Origin: Incumbomyces delicatus
Lineage: Eukaryota > Ascomycota > Eurotiomycetes > Chaetothyriales > Trichomeriaceae
Length of the DNA stretch: 64,000 nucleotides
Assembly (NCBI GenBank): GCA_017655985.1
Contig: JACJVS010000003.1
Coordinates: 372,001-436,000 of the forward strand
Direction of reading: 5' to 3'
Both the position numbers and the translations under genes were made by a program. Within the stretch, counting starts at the first letter, position 1, and every line of letters begins with the position of its first letter. The notes under the pieces are model-generated. The model saw nothing but the letters and a program-made list of their open reading frames with translations, did not search any database and had not been told where the DNA came from. Below, piece by piece: positions 52,154 through 63,307 of this stretch.

Positions 52154-54133
52154 ATGTTCAAGAAGAAGCCTCAGATCAAAAACCTGTCGCCGTTGAAGTC
52201 TTCGGAGCGCAGGAAACTAGCAGACCAGATACGGAAAGACTATTCATTGCCTGAACCACAAAGTGAAGCTGCGTCAGAGCAAAATGGGCAAGACGACCAG
52301 AGAACGGGTCAAGGACCGACGTTAAGCAGCCTTCGCGCTTCCCTCCTCCCAGATCCCACCTCTTCGGCCAAGTTCACCACAACTTACGGTCCGAAGTCGA
52401 TCCTTGTGTCCGGCACGATCTATGTTGGGGCTCACCCGGGACAAGAGGAACGGATATTATGGTTCCAGATAGGAAAAGATGATCGACTAATACCCACCGT
52501 CTACTCTCTGTGGCACAATCCAGATCTGGTTCCGCTACTGTACATCGGAGAGTTAGTCGTGTCGAAGTTAAAAGGAGGAGCCGATCTATTTGCGCCCGGG
52601 CTAATTCGACCACCGCGAGGGTTCGACCGCAGAGCAACCAAGGGATCGATTGTGGCTGTTGCGGGCCATCAAACCGACACAGTGCCTCGATGGGTGGGAA
52701 CAAGCAAAGTAGACATTAGTTCGTTGCCTGCAAATGCAACAGGCACAGCAGCTGAAGGCCTGCACTGGGAAGGTGATGAGCTGTGGTCATGGAGTGCACT
52801 GAATCGAGGCGGAACTCCAGCCCCTGCTGCTGTCCAAGGGTGGCTGGGGCTGAACACTGGACTCGAGCAAGACGTGGAGAGGCTCGACGTTGATGATGAC
52901 GACGATGAAGATGAACTTGAAGGCGAGCATGTGACGGGTGGGGTGGAAATAGCAGAAAGAGAACCGGCTGAGCCTACACCACCGACCTCTGAAGCATCCA
53001 AGGACAAGGACGAATCACAGCCAGCAGATGATCACGTCCCCTCCACCAAAGAAGTCGATGATGCCTTTATGGAAGCCTTTTTGTATGCCCTCTACACCGC
53101 CAAGAAGCAGAAGCCCACCGAACCCCACGGCTTCGACTTTCCCATCCAGCCCTCCTTCCTCATCTCAAACATGATCCAGCCGCATCTCCGTCACCCCTCG
53201 CCACACTACAATATTAAGAAAACGTCGTGGAAGTCGGCCAAGAAGTTCATCAAGCACCTTGACAAACAACTGTTGGTCAAATCAAAAGACCGCAACGGAG
53301 GTGAGACGGTCATTCTAGACATTGATTTCAACGATCAAACGGTCAAGAACTTCCAGCCTTATCGCCTGCCGCAAACGCAACCCAAACCTTCGTCGTCCGA
53401 CACGGCCGAAGACTCTGGTGGTGGTGGAGCGAACTCGGCCAGCGGCTCCGACCCGTCCCTTAACCAAAAACTAAATCTCCAAACTCTATACCGCGCGTCG
53501 GCCAAACTCGTCCCTAACCTCCTGCCCTCCAAAACCCAATTCTACACCTCAGCAGACATCACCGCAGCCGTCAAAACCTACATCGATTCCAACCCAGACC
53601 TCGTCAACCCGCAGCGGAAACGCTACCTTAAACTCGACCCCTTCCTAGCCAACAACATTCTCGGCTCCAACCAATCCTCCTCCGACTCCCAGATCCTCGC
53701 AGCCGGAGAAATCGACCGTGCCATCCTGATCCGGCGCATCCTCGACGACGACCACCTCTGCATCCCCTACCACGTACTCCTACGCAACGACCAGACGCTG
53801 GCCTCGGACCCGTCGCTCAAGCCCAAAGCCGGGCCAGCCCCGAAGGTCACCCTGACCATCGAGCGGCGCGGCGGCAACAAAGTGGTGACGGCCATAGCGG
53901 GGCTGGAGCACTTCTTCATCAACCCGCAGCTGGTGCGGCCCGAGGTGCAGAAGCGGTGCGCGGGAGCAGCCAGCGTCGGGCAGTTGATGGGCGGCAAGCC
54001 GGGCACGCTGGAGGTGACGGTGCAAGGCGACCAGCGGGACGTGGTGGAGCGCGAGGTGCTGGGTCGGCGCGGCGTCAAGCCCGAGTGGATCGAGGTGGTG
54101 GACAAGACGAAGAAGAAGAAGGGCAAGAAATAG
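52154..54133 (+). CDS. tma64: translation initiation factor 2D-like (Tma64/ligatin)
   Basis: 659 aa, single exon. eIF2D/Tma64 recycles 40S subunits after termination and can place initiator tRNA on some mRNAs. The N-terminal MFKKKPQIKNLSPLKSSERR is diagnostic. Next come a PUA-type region (about 90-190; LWFQIGKDDRLIPTVYSLWH, then FAPGLIRPPRGFDRRATKGS), an acidic linker (DVDDDDDEDELEGEH), the SWIB/MDM2-like domain (about 295-400; DDAFMEAFLYALYTAKKQKP, NIKKTSWKSAKKFIKHLDKQ) and a C-terminal SUI1 domain (about 560-650; TLTIERRGGNKVVTAIAGLE, KPGTLEVTVQGDQRDVVERE). All parts are intact. The 3' third is markedly GC-rich and codon-biased. Confidence 0.95.
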   Translation: MFKKKPQIKNLSPLKSSERRKLADQIRKDYSLPEPQSEAASEQNGQDDQRTGQGPTLSSLRASLLPDPTSSAKFTTTYGPKSILVSGTIYVGAHPGQEERILWFQIGKDDRLIPTVYSLWHNPDLVPLLYIGELVVSKLKGGADLFAPGLIRPPRGFDRRATKGSIVAVAGHQTDTVPRWVGTSKVDISSLPANATGTAAEGLHWEGDELWSWSALNRGGTPAPAAVQGWLGLNTGLEQDVERLDVDDDDDEDELEGEHVTGGVEIAEREPAEPTPPTSEASKDKDESQPADDHVPSTKEVDDAFMEAFLYALYTAKKQKPTEPHGFDFPIQPSFLISNMIQPHLRHPSPHYNIKKTSWKSAKKFIKHLDKQLLVKSKDRNGGETVILDIDFNDQTVKNFQPYRLPQTQPKPSSSDTAEDSGGGGANSASGSDPSLNQKLNLQTLYRASAKLVPNLLPSKTQFYTSADITAAVKTYIDSNPDLVNPQRKRYLKLDPFLANNILGSNQSSSDSQILAAGEIDRAILIRRILDDDHLCIPYHVLLRNDQTLASDPSLKPKAGPAPKVTLTIERRGGNKVVTAIAGLEHFFINPQLVRPEVQKRCAGAASVGQLMGGKPGTLEVTVQGDQRDVVEREVLGRRGVKPEWIEVVDKTKKKKGKK

Positions 54134-55104
54134 GATCACTTCACCAGCTTAGACTAAGTAGCCTCGCACTCGAATCAATTTGCACTACACTGCATACTGC
54201 ATGGCAATGTGTTACAGTCAACACTGTGGATAGTGTAAGATTTCTTTTATAGTGACTAGCCTGTACCTGTACTAGGTTCATATTTGCTAGCCTATTGCTA
54301 TGTTGTCGCGTTATATCATCTCTACCTAAGAATCTGGCAGGTGCTTAAATCATTGATCTTGTTTCATGGTTTATGTCAATTTCACAAAACCTATGCGCCC
54401 TCCTGCACAACTGGTAGTCTCGTACTCAATCTAGTACGAGTGCCTAGAATAAGAATGAGAGTAAGAATAAGATTAAGAATCGAGTTATAGACGTCCGTAG
54501 CTCTAGCTGTACTCGTAGTTGTAGCGAGAGGGGTTTTACGTAGACAGAACAGTAACGTAATTATTGTGATTTAATTTACAATGTAAAGTGAAGGTGAAGT
54601 AAGATAAATTCAAACGAAAGGAGAGGAATTTAGTAGAATAAGAGAGAGAGACAGACACACACAGAGAGAGAGAGGAAAGAAAGGAAAGAAAGGAAAGAAA
54701 GAAAAGCAATATCGTTAGAAGTACGAACCTGCACCCTCGGCACCCAGGTAGCTAGTAGTTGCTGGTTAATGTCTACAGGGGGGATCTCTACAGACGCGAC
54801 GGTATAAGAGGTACGAAGATATTAGATATTCCGTACTAGTAGCTTAGATAATGCCATCGCAGATTGGAAGCTCAGAAGCTTAGAAGCTTTGATACTCTGT
54901 CTGTACTTGTATGTGGCAGTGGTGACTGTCCAACAAAGCCCTCTGTAAACACGCTGACGGTTTCACTCGGATTCGGGTGCGGTCGAGTGAGGAAAAAATC
55001 AGCTAGGTGAGAGATGGACTATACGATTTTAAGTCCTGGCCTCGCCATTCGTTATCCTCTCGCCCATGTCTACTCGTGCTCTTTCAGGTCATGTTCCCAA
55101 GCTA
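54134..55104. other. intergenic with simple-sequence repeats
   Basis: No gene. It contains agaataaga-type repeats around 54446-54482 and a long purine tract at 54640-54707. Confidence 0.5.
54640..54707. repeat. purine-rich microsatellite (ag)n / (gaaag)n
   Basis: Runs of agagag, acacac and ggaaagaaa repeated in tandem over about 68 bp. Confidence 0.8.
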
Positions 55105-56454
55105 TTAATCTTGTTGCGATCGTCTTCGCTGTAGCCGTTGACGTTGCCTGTATCGCTGGTATTGCTGCTGTTTCTGATGCAGCTGCTTGGACCGCTCGTG
55201 CATTCTATGTCTAATAAGGCTGCTCGCGCTGCGCAGGGTGGCGATGGTCCCGCTGGTTTCGGCAGTCTCGGCAGTCTTGGCAGTCTCGGCGGCCTCGGTG
55301 GCGGGGTTCGGCGTGGGTGAAGTACCGTATTTTTGGTAGTCATTTGGGTGGTACTTTTTCACCGGGCGTGTTGGTCGTGGCTTGCGTTCTGGAGTATTAT
55401 AAGAGCTAAGATTGAGGCCATCTTTGTTCCTCGAGTTCTTGCCTTGGATGGATATCTTGTTATCGGTCTGTAAGTGATCTGACTTCTTTCTGTCGCGGTC
55501 TTGTTCGAGGGCGTCTTCAGGTTTAGCTGATCTATTCGGTGGGACGGCGACTGGAAATCTTTTGCGAGGGAGTGCCCGTTGCAGACCTGGCGCTATGGGT
55601 TGGAGTTTAAGTGTTAACAGCGGTGTGTTTGTGTTCGGATTAGGCGCGCGCATTAGTCGTTTCGAGGGCTTCAGAGGTTCGGATTTGGAATCTTGTTTAG
55701 GGATCGGATTGCCTGTGGAGGACGAACCGGCGGCGCGTTCTGCTCGTTGCCACTTGTGGGTAGGTATATTGGATATTGTGGAAGTTTGCTGAGCGAGGAA
55801 ATCATTTGGGAGGGCCCGGGCTGGTTTAGGCTCTGTAGAAGAGAGTGGCGTTCTGGCTGATGCTGTCTCTACGGTCCTATAAGTCTTTGTAGCATTCACA
55901 TCCGGATCCCGTGAATTCATGGCGAGCGAGGTAGGTAACGTGAATTGGGTGCCTTCTCTGGCCTTGCCATGAAGGGGCGGTCCATTGACGTCGTCAGAGG
56001 CTAATGGGCCAGCTTTGGAGTTAGATGGTGTAGATAGATGTCGTCTAGAACTTGGGGTTGGGAGCGTGCTAGAGTGGAGTGTCTTGTGGGGCTGTTTGGG
56101 GTTGCGTAGAGGCTCGGGGTCAGGGTTTGACGGTCGTTGCATGCGTTTGCGATTCGTGATGGAATCAGTTTCGGGGCGTAAGCACGCTGAGCCAGTTGTG
56201 GTTGCATCGTACTCTGTTAAAAATTGGTCATATAGTTGGTCGTACTGCCTCTTCGTGCCAGATTTGTGGCGTTTGGATTTCTCGCCTTTCGTACGCTTCT
56301 TTCCAGTGCTGCAGGGTAGCAAGCCAAGAGTGTCGGCATACTTCGACTGATTTGAATCCTGTGACAAAAATGTGTTGAGCGGCGTGGGATCTGGAGGCAG
56401 CAGGCCGTAGAGTATGCCAAGCCCAACCAGATGATCGTCGCTTGGAGTTGGCAT
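55105..56454 (-). CDS. basic, disordered protein, unrecognised
   Basis: 449 aa, single open frame from MPTPSDDHLVGLGILYGLLP. Only the first ~90 residues look folded (LLPPDPTPLNTFLSQDSNQS, then TKRQYDQLYDQFLTEYDATT). The rest is Pro/Ser/Thr/Lys/Arg-rich. Near the C-terminus there is a small internal repeat of AETAKT/AETAET type, and the last 40 residues are Gln/Arg-rich (QQQYQRYRQRQRLQRRRSQQ). No family is recognised. Such low-complexity basic proteins may be nuclear. The unusually long frame in mid-GC DNA supports that it is real. Confidence 0.55.
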   Translation of the reverse strand: MPTPSDDHLVGLGILYGLLPPDPTPLNTFLSQDSNQSKYADTLGLLPCSTGKKRTKGEKSKRHKSGTKRQYDQLYDQFLTEYDATTTGSACLRPETDSITNRKRMQRPSNPDPEPLRNPKQPHKTLHSSTLPTPSSRRHLSTPSNSKAGPLASDDVNGPPLHGKAREGTQFTLPTSLAMNSRDPDVNATKTYRTVETASARTPLSSTEPKPARALPNDFLAQQTSTISNIPTHKWQRAERAAGSSSTGNPIPKQDSKSEPLKPSKRLMRAPNPNTNTPLLTLKLQPIAPGLQRALPRKRFPVAVPPNRSAKPEDALEQDRDRKKSDHLQTDNKISIQGKNSRNKDGLNLSSYNTPERKPRPTRPVKKYHPNDYQKYGTSPTPNPATEAAETAKTAETAETSGTIATLRSASSLIRHRMHERSKQLHQKQQQYQRYRQRQRLQRRRSQQD

Positions 56455-56913
56455 GGGTGTGCAAACGTGCTCCAGCCACCACTAGCTGGATAAGAGGCCT
56501 TATGTGCAGCAAACTCTGGCAGCAAACTTGATGCGTTGTTCGTGCCTTCCACGCGAGACTGGCAGGAGAGAAACTCGGTCTTTCCACCCCTCACCACGTC
56601 ATCAGCGTCAAACAATGGCAACCTAGCTACCTTGTTGCAAGTAAGGTGAGAACCACCAGCAATCAGTATGGCTAAGAGTCTCGCTATCTGACGTTTCCTG
56701 GCGCTTTACAGACATGATAAATAAATGTGAAATAGGACAGGCAAGATCCTCAAGGCAACTCCGTTTGCTGCAAATCTCACAGTAAGTTCACTCGCAGCTT
56801 AAGTAAGGGTCGTTTAGTATGTAATGATCCAATATGGTGGCTGTCCACATTCAGGGTCAGTTGATTTAATCTGAATTTGAAATCTGTGGGCACGATCACA
56901 TTCACCTTCACGG
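56455..56913. other. intergenic, no gene seen
   Basis: The promoter side of the disordered-protein gene and 3' flank of Emi1. Confidence 0.45.
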
Positions 56914-57642
56914 TCATGGCGATATCGATGCCTGCAACTGTGGTTGTGGCTGGGGATCTTGGAAGGTGGTGCCCTGCTGCTTCACCCAAGGGTCGGGCAC
57001 ACCGGGATTGGCTTGCTTCCACTCGGCGATCTTGGCTTCAAGATCCTCCAGGCTGTCCTGAAAGGCGTCCTTGACCGGCTCATTGCGCACCTCCCACACG
57101 TCTTCACTGCTGGGACCCGTCTTCCACTTGACCGCCTTTTTCCGGTAGTGATCCTGGATAGCTCGGACCTTGTCCTTCTCGTCCCAATTGCGGGTCCTCA
57201 TGCAGAGCCAAAAGTCGGCCCAGTGGTCCTTGCAACTCCTGAACGTGCCGTAGCGGTAGACATTGACGAATTGGCCTCCGAAACTTTGGCAGAACATGGC
57301 GTAGTCGAGGGCGGACCGACAGGACAAATCGGAAGGATACAGGGCATCGGGCGAGATGTCAGCTGGTAGCGGCGGCGAGCGAGATTTGCCGTCCTGTTTC
57401 GACTGCACTCGCTGGTCGTGGGCTCGGCTCTGCTCAATCTCAATCTCTTTCAGCAGCTCGGCAAAGTCGAGGCTCGCCTGTTCCTCTCGCGACAATTCTT
57501 GCTTGATCGGGGTCGGCAGCTGTTCGACCGCACGCTGCTGCGCCGCTGGAGCATTGTCGTTCACCGAAGCTGGAACTGCTGTTGTTCCGCTTGCAGTTTG
57601 GGTCGTTGTCGTTGCCGAAGATGGTCCAAACGGCCACCACAT
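56914..57642 (-). CDS. emi1: Emi1-like twin CX9C protein (DUF3128)
   Basis: 242 aa, single exon, start MWWPFGPSS. The core has two CX9C pairs, Cys108/Cys118 (CRSALDYAMFC) and Cys137/Cys147 (CKDHWADFWLC), separated by FGGQFVNVYRYGTFRS. This is the DUF3128 arrangement of yeast Emi1, needed for early meiotic gene induction and found in the mitochondrial intermembrane space among twin-CX9C proteins. A charged helix (DKVRAIQDHYRKKAVKWKTG) follows, and the C-terminus contains ALTK-like acidic helix LEDLEAKIAEWKQANPG. The Gln/Ala-rich N-terminal 50 residues are probably disordered. Confidence 0.9.
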   Translation of the reverse strand: MWWPFGPSSATTTTQTASGTTAVPASVNDNAPAAQQRAVEQLPTPIKQELSREEQASLDFAELLKEIEIEQSRAHDQRVQSKQDGKSRSPPLPADISPDALYPSDLSCRSALDYAMFCQSFGGQFVNVYRYGTFRSCKDHWADFWLCMRTRNWDEKDKVRAIQDHYRKKAVKWKTGPSSEDVWEVRNEPVKDAFQDSLEDLEAKIAEWKQANPGVPDPWVKQQGTTFQDPQPQPQLQASISP

Positions 57643-59237
57643 GATTGCAGACGGGAAGAAACTGAAACTTTGCTGCTTGAATCTTTACGAAGACAGACGA
57701 CCCTTATTACACTCTAGTTGGTTGGTGATGTCCCGGTGGTAACACGGAACAAATCCATGGAGAAAATTGTTTGAGGTTCGGCTCTAGCGCGTAGTGCGCG
57801 TACTAACGCGTTGGCAGCAATCCACACACCACGGTCCCCCATCTACCTGTACTCGAGATCAAAGCTATGAGACTTTGCCGGTGTACGAAGTGCTCTGTCC
57901 TAGATAAGCATAATTTCAGCGGTAGGCCAAGTGAAGCGCAAAAGCTTCGGAGTTCTGCTCAGAACGCCCTTGGAACAGAGCTTACAGGTCGCATTCAAAA
58001 TGTGCGGCTTCTGGGCCCGGTGGTGGGAGTCAAGGAAATCATTAGGGTTTCCAGCCTCGAAAGCCAGGCATCAATCAACCCGGACAACAGGCTCGAGCAG
58101 CCCGGAGCGGCTGTTTTTGAGCCCAATCCACCTAGCTACTAGTACGCTTCTGTCTCTTATTTACCTAGGTAGTCATCAATTCAAAACCGGATTACTACTT
58201 TCGTCTGAGATATGTTGCTCCTGTTATCCTGACTGCGAAGCTCACAGGGTTGAATACGTTCATGAACCTCAACCCACGGCTCATGAGCAATGGATTGTTC
58301 CTCCAACTTAACGACCGCCCGATTGCCTCTTTAGGCTAATGGGCCAGATTTGCGGAATTCATGTTCCCGGATTATACTCAAGTACATCCATCATGAAAGT
58401 GACGTCCAACCTTTAATCGGTTCTTTGTGCGTTCCGTCGTTGGCTTACCCGTCCGCTTAATGGCGATTAAGCGTGCTACCAATACCTCGCCGTCAGGGTT
58501 GATATGATACCCTGACGAGTAGGCATCGTGGAGGTCCGTGACCAAGCCTTGGGGTTATCGTGGGTCGAACGGCCACTAGTGCAGGTTTGTTGCTAAGTCT
58601 ATCCCCCCTGGTTTCCTATTAAACATATTATCTCTGCCTCACTTATCACTTCACCAATATCCCCCCGTGGGTAGTAAATGCGTCCCTGTAGGTTCATATG
58701 GGTCGTCGGCTTCTCTCGTAAGTTACGGTCTTTCAGAGAGCTTGAAGTCCTCCAAGAATATAGAGTTCTGCTATATGATATAACTATGTAGGATAATATA
58801 TACTGTAACGGCTACTATCTACTGTATTAGGTACATTGAGGTGTATGGGGTTAAGGCCCCGCGCCCCGCGCCCAGCGCCACTGGCACACTGGCACACAGA
58901 CATCTGGCCCAATTGGCCGCCCATTGCTCCCAGAGCCCGTGCCGGGGCTCGACGCCAGCCGTGTTGTGGCACAAGTGTGACCACCCCAAACCCGCCACCC
59001 CCGGCGGGAGTCCCCCAACCCACGTACAACACCTTGTATGGTAGGCGTAGGCGGTGAATTGTTTGCTTGCACCACCTACGCCTATCCGCCCCGTCAATTG
59101 CTTGTGAGGTCTTTTATCCTCGCCGCTGATACCCTTGCCTCTTGGGCAAGTGCCTAGCCCCATTGCTTCGGCTCTGGGGTTTGGGAGCGACTTGGCGGTG
59201 GCCAAAATGGTGGCCGCGGCATCTTCGATAATTTTAG
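57643..59237. other. intergenic, GC-rich patch and hairpin
   Basis: No supported gene. A TACCTAGGTA palindrome lies at 58162-58171. A GC-rich patch from about 58850 to 59180 contains overlapping open frames on both strands with no recognisable family, and a stem-loop at 59042-59084. Confidence 0.45.
59042..59084. repeat. inverted repeat, 15-bp stem with one mismatch, 13-nt loop
   Basis: The left arm taggcgtaggcggtg pairs with the right arm caccacctacgccta, except for one C/A mismatch. Confidence 0.7.
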
Positions 59238-59496
59238 CTACAAGTCTTTGTCAGATTTTGTGGTCAAGAGATCTTCGATGACGACAAAGTCATTGTCGTC
59301 GTCACCTCCGCTCGCTCAGGTGGGTGATCTCTTCTGCTGTCAGAAGGGTCCAAGGCTTTCTGCGTAGAATTTTACTTATGACGATGTCGTCTTTACCTTA
59401 TAGCCGCGGACGAAGCGGCTCGATGGTAGCTTGTTGTGAAATCTCCTTCACGAAAGATGTTTCTAGAAAGTCTAATGGTAAACTTACATGCGCCAT
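59238..59496 (-). pseudogene. small degraded coding tract, unrecognised
   Basis: From ATG 59496 the minus strand reads MAHVSLPLDFLETSFVKEIS onward and meets TAA at 59398-59400. It continues in frame as GKDDIVISKILRRKPWTLLT then AEEITHLSERR to TGA 59302-59304. One base out of frame, DDDNDFVVIEDLLTTKSDKD runs to TAG 59238-59240. The parts look like one ~85-residue protein with one nonsense change (CAA to TAA would do) and one frameshift. The family is unknown. Small introns could also explain the breaks. Confidence 0.4.
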
Positions 59497-60618
59497 GGTA
59501 TAATAGAATACTAGTAGAAGAAGAGAGTGAAAGTTCTCCACCGAAAAGCGAAAGTGACATAATCACCGTGTCGAGGAACGCACATCGATAAAATACGTCG
59601 AGGAAGGTGAACCTTCTTCGCTACCGTGGTAGGGGGAAGGCACGCGGCTGAGGGGAGGTGCGGAAGTTATCTCGAGCTATCTTAGCTAGATATCTGTCCC
59701 ACGTTGCTTGATGCTCTAGTACCTGGCTGGTCGCAGAATTGCAAGGTGCACCTGCCGCAGTGTCAGCTCGAGATCCACGACTACCTAGGTAGGTGTCCGG
59801 TTGACTCTAGATATTTGGTACACTTAGCCGGACACAGGGAGGCAAGTATCCTACGGTACCGGTAAGCTCCGAGCGAGAAGAAACAGCACCAATTTACAAA
59901 GGCACGTATTTTGCAATGTTCTACGGCACAGCTTAAAAGGTGACGGCATACCGGGAACGTTGGTCGGGTATCGGATCCCGAAAATTATGTGCAGTACAAG
60001 GCTGGTGGTTTTGATCAAGTTTGCGAGGTCTCAGCCATCAACCCATTGCTATGAATTCGCCTGTTAGGCTCTCAGTGACCTTGAGGTTGATGGCCATAGG
60101 CTCCTTCCTCATGTTTAGGGTCGCAACGCCAGCCTTCCTCTGGTTGCGGGATGCGCGGGCACGTCGTGGCATGGTAGCCGTGATTGTTGAAAGAGGTGAA
60201 TCAGAGATGCCCAACCGCCTGGGAGTTGCTGTCAGTGGCATCATTCAATATATTAAGTCGCCTTTAGGTTCAAGGGGCATCGTGACAGTGTTGAATTGCT
60301 TCTGGCTAACCTGGGAGCTCCAACAATTTCGACTGTAACAAGTATAATAATGATACAGCAAGAGCATTCGTAGGTCATAAGCACTTTATCTATCTTAGGG
60401 GTCCTCTTATATATTGTTACGCGTCGAGATAACCGTTGCGTCGTAAATATTCGATGTGACTTGCCTTGGCGCAAGCTCTGTTCTACATTTCAGCATCATC
60501 ACTCAATCCGAAAGACAGCACTACCCAAAAATTGCTCCCTATCCACGCCAGCTAACTTTCGCCTCGTCTTAACCCTGATCATTAATATTACGGAATCCAT
60601 TACAAAACAACCGCCAAC
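59497..60618. other. intergenic, no gene seen
   Basis: It contains a TACCTAGGTA palindrome at 59782-59791. A TATATA-like run near 60408 lies about 210 bp before the next ATG. Confidence 0.45.
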
Positions 60619-60957
60619 ATGACACGCGTCAGCCCACTCGATACCGTCACCTCTTTCATTGAGTTCCTCAACACTCGCCAATATTCACTACTCTCCACGG
60701 TCCTGCATCCCGACTTTATCAAAAATTATCCATTAAACCTCGACAAGCAGTCTGCCAACCCCTCTGGCTTCATTACCGAGCATCAATGCATTGTAGCTCA
60801 GTTCCCTGGCCTCAAATCGACAATCAAGCCATCTATCGTCTCGAAATCCGAAGATGACGTCTGGCTATGGACGATAATTGAGGGACTACCGGACAAAATG
60901 GACATGGAGATTGTGGAGATTTGCAGACTGGAAGATGAACTGGCCAAGTCGAAATAG
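60619..60957 (+). CDS. small NTF2/SnoaL-like protein
   Basis: 112 aa, start MTRVSPLDTVTSFIEFLNTR preceded by a CA-rich leader (ccgccaacATGac). The pattern of an N-terminal helix, LHPDFIKNYPLN, a second helix (EHQCIVAQFPGLKSTIKPSI) and beta strands (DDVWLWTIIEGLPDKMDMEI, VEICRLEDEL) fits the cone-shaped NTF2-like/SnoaL fold of small hydrolases, cyclases and binding proteins. It is shorter than most members (120-150 aa). The assignment is by fold pattern only, and no catalytic residues can be named. Confidence 0.5.
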   Translation: MTRVSPLDTVTSFIEFLNTRQYSLLSTVLHPDFIKNYPLNLDKQSANPSGFITEHQCIVAQFPGLKSTIKPSIVSKSEDDVWLWTIIEGLPDKMDMEIVEICRLEDELAKSK

Positions 60958-62145
60958 GATGTCCATCAGATGGGACGGCAGTAGTAGTCGTATCTACGTG
61001 ATCCTCTTGACTTTGGTTGGTCTATGGCGGTCATTATCTCCGTCCTATGAAAAATCGTTGATCAGTGACAGTTGCCAGAATATAGGTTTGAGGTGATCGC
61101 GGTTCGTGTCAGGGGTAAGCGCTGCGCTGTAAGAAGTGTGGCAATGCTTTACAAGAATACCAACACATCCCTCGAAGAACACTCCTCGGTCGCGAGTCTT
61201 GCATTTCGTTCGCAGGGGTACTGTCGGCTTGAACGGCCATTACGGACATCGGAAAAGGTTTCATGAAGGTCAAGGACGCCACGACCTCCGACTTTCTCGA
61301 GTACTATCATGTCAACCTAGCCAGCATTGTTACTGTATCTCCGTGCCATCAAGTGAAGCGCAGAAAAACCTCCAACCCTTCGTGCTGCATGTTGTCATTC
61401 AAAAACAACTCTAAATTGACCTCGAAAATGAGGATCTCGCGGGGTTTTCATTATATCCCGGGGGCTGTCCTTCCCTCTCGAGGATTGTGGAATTGGGAAG
61501 ACTTTGGGACTCAATACTTTCTTTTTCTATCATGGATTTGTGTCGCCATGCTAATCTCTCACTACACTGGACCCCGAATGCCCCGGAGTGACAACAAGTA
61601 ATATCGTACACCACTGGTATCGTTCAATATGAGCTTTGGAACCAGTCACCATCAAGTTCTTGATCGGGGTCTCTTGCTACCGGAAGAGCGAGTGCGGCGA
61701 TGTTGTGCTTGTATGAAAATTCATTCTAGTGGGGTTCTTAGCCTTGACTGCTCCATACCGCCGGCTGGAGGCAAGCAATCAAGTTTGCTGTTTGAAAGTC
61801 AACCTGCTCAGCAAAAGCCCGCTCGTAGAAGCTGCGACCGTCTCGCTTTATGCTAATCAGCAGCTAGCTCGAAGTTGGTTGACTTGCTCGGCATGTCGAA
61901 TGCCACGAAATGATTTAAAGGGAACAGCTTTACTGTGACCCCGTTGGCCCTAACTAGGTAGTCTACTGGCTGCGACTCCAAGTTGCTCATTGTAGAAGTG
62001 GAGCTTAAAAATTTATCGTCCTGCAAAGCAGTTGTCTGGCTGCGGACATAACGTGGAGCCACATTTGCCAGCAGCGTTTGCATGTTTCGAAGCATCACGA
62101 ATGTATGCTTCGATACTCGCGCCATATTCCTTTCAAGTAATTAAT

Positions 62146-62163
62146 CGTCGTCGTCGTCGTCGT
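62146..62163. repeat. (cgt)6 microsatellite
   Basis: Six perfect CGT units, intergenic. Confidence 0.85.
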
Positions 62164-63275
62164 GATGTTGATTTTTTCGTATAGTTCCGTCCTGTTTCTA
62201 CCCGTTCCGTAGCACCTTACAGACCTCAAGCAACTCCGCCGATAATTCAATGCGATCGGCCGTCAAATGCCATCTGGCGTAGCTGCGAAGGACTACGCTG
62301 GCGATACTCCAGTCCCTCTATACTTCCGTAGCTGTTCACAGCGTTCATATTCAACACCGCGATAGGTTAGCTAATCTGCATGAGCAGGTCTTGACGATAA
62401 TACTGAAGAATCAAGAGGTGGTGATAAATCAGTCATTTTCGCAAAAGTTATTCAGATAACTACGACACCAAGGCACGACGATATCAGCTATACCGCAGCT
62501 TCATTATTAGGAAAGGCCTATGCTTCGGCGTACGCCCCGAACTACATGTATCGAATCTTGCAAACTTTGTGTGCCATGGCCATGATCTTCAGGGAGGGCA
62601 AATAAGATGACAGCATTTCTTGTGGGAGTATTCCGTGCTTTGTCAACGCAACTGCCTGTTCTCATTTCTGAAGAAGAAAACTTGCTATTGACTCAGCTTG
62701 ATCTCTCGGCGGGGACTTCAGTTTTGGAGGGTCGACAATACTATTTTGTGAGGAGGGCAGGGGTGGCTAGCTGCGCAACGCAACAACGCAACGCCGTGGA
62801 ACCATTGGCACCGGTGGAAGATGGGATAGCTTATATAGAATGCGTAAAATCTTGCTCGTAGCGACGCCCCTGTTGCTTGGTATAGATCTTTGCCACCCGC
62901 GGACCTAAGATGTTAGCCCTGACGCAATTACCCATAGATAGCGCAAGCACTCCTCCTCTTCAATATAGATATAAAGGGCAGCTCTGTACGCGCGGTGATG
63001 TCGCAGCGATCGACGATGAACGTTATTCCTCGGTGTGGTGAGTATTTGGTGCTAAATATACCTCGTTGACGGCCTCCACGGAAGTTGCTCGATGGTATTG
63101 TGGTGAACCAGTTTGTGATGCTCGCTCTATTGCTACCACTCGCGGAGAGGCGTCGGCAAAGCAAATACTGACTCCAGAGCGAAATGTGATGACGAGGAGG
63201 CATTAGAGATTTTTGAATGCTTGCGGAACTGGTAGAAGGGGTACATCCTGTTGTAAAGAGATGACAACAACACCT

Positions 63276-63307
63276 ACGACGGCGACGGCGACGGCGATGA
63301 CGACGAG
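63276..63307. repeat. (gacggc)n-like simple repeat
   Basis: gacggcgacggcgacggcga followed by tgacgacgag. On the minus strand it reads as an Arg run in an open frame. Confidence 0.75.

Noticed and set aside
58819..59205. 128-residue open frame in the GC-rich patch
   Set aside because: Overlapping frames on both strands are equally open because of GC bias, and the hairpin lies inside it.
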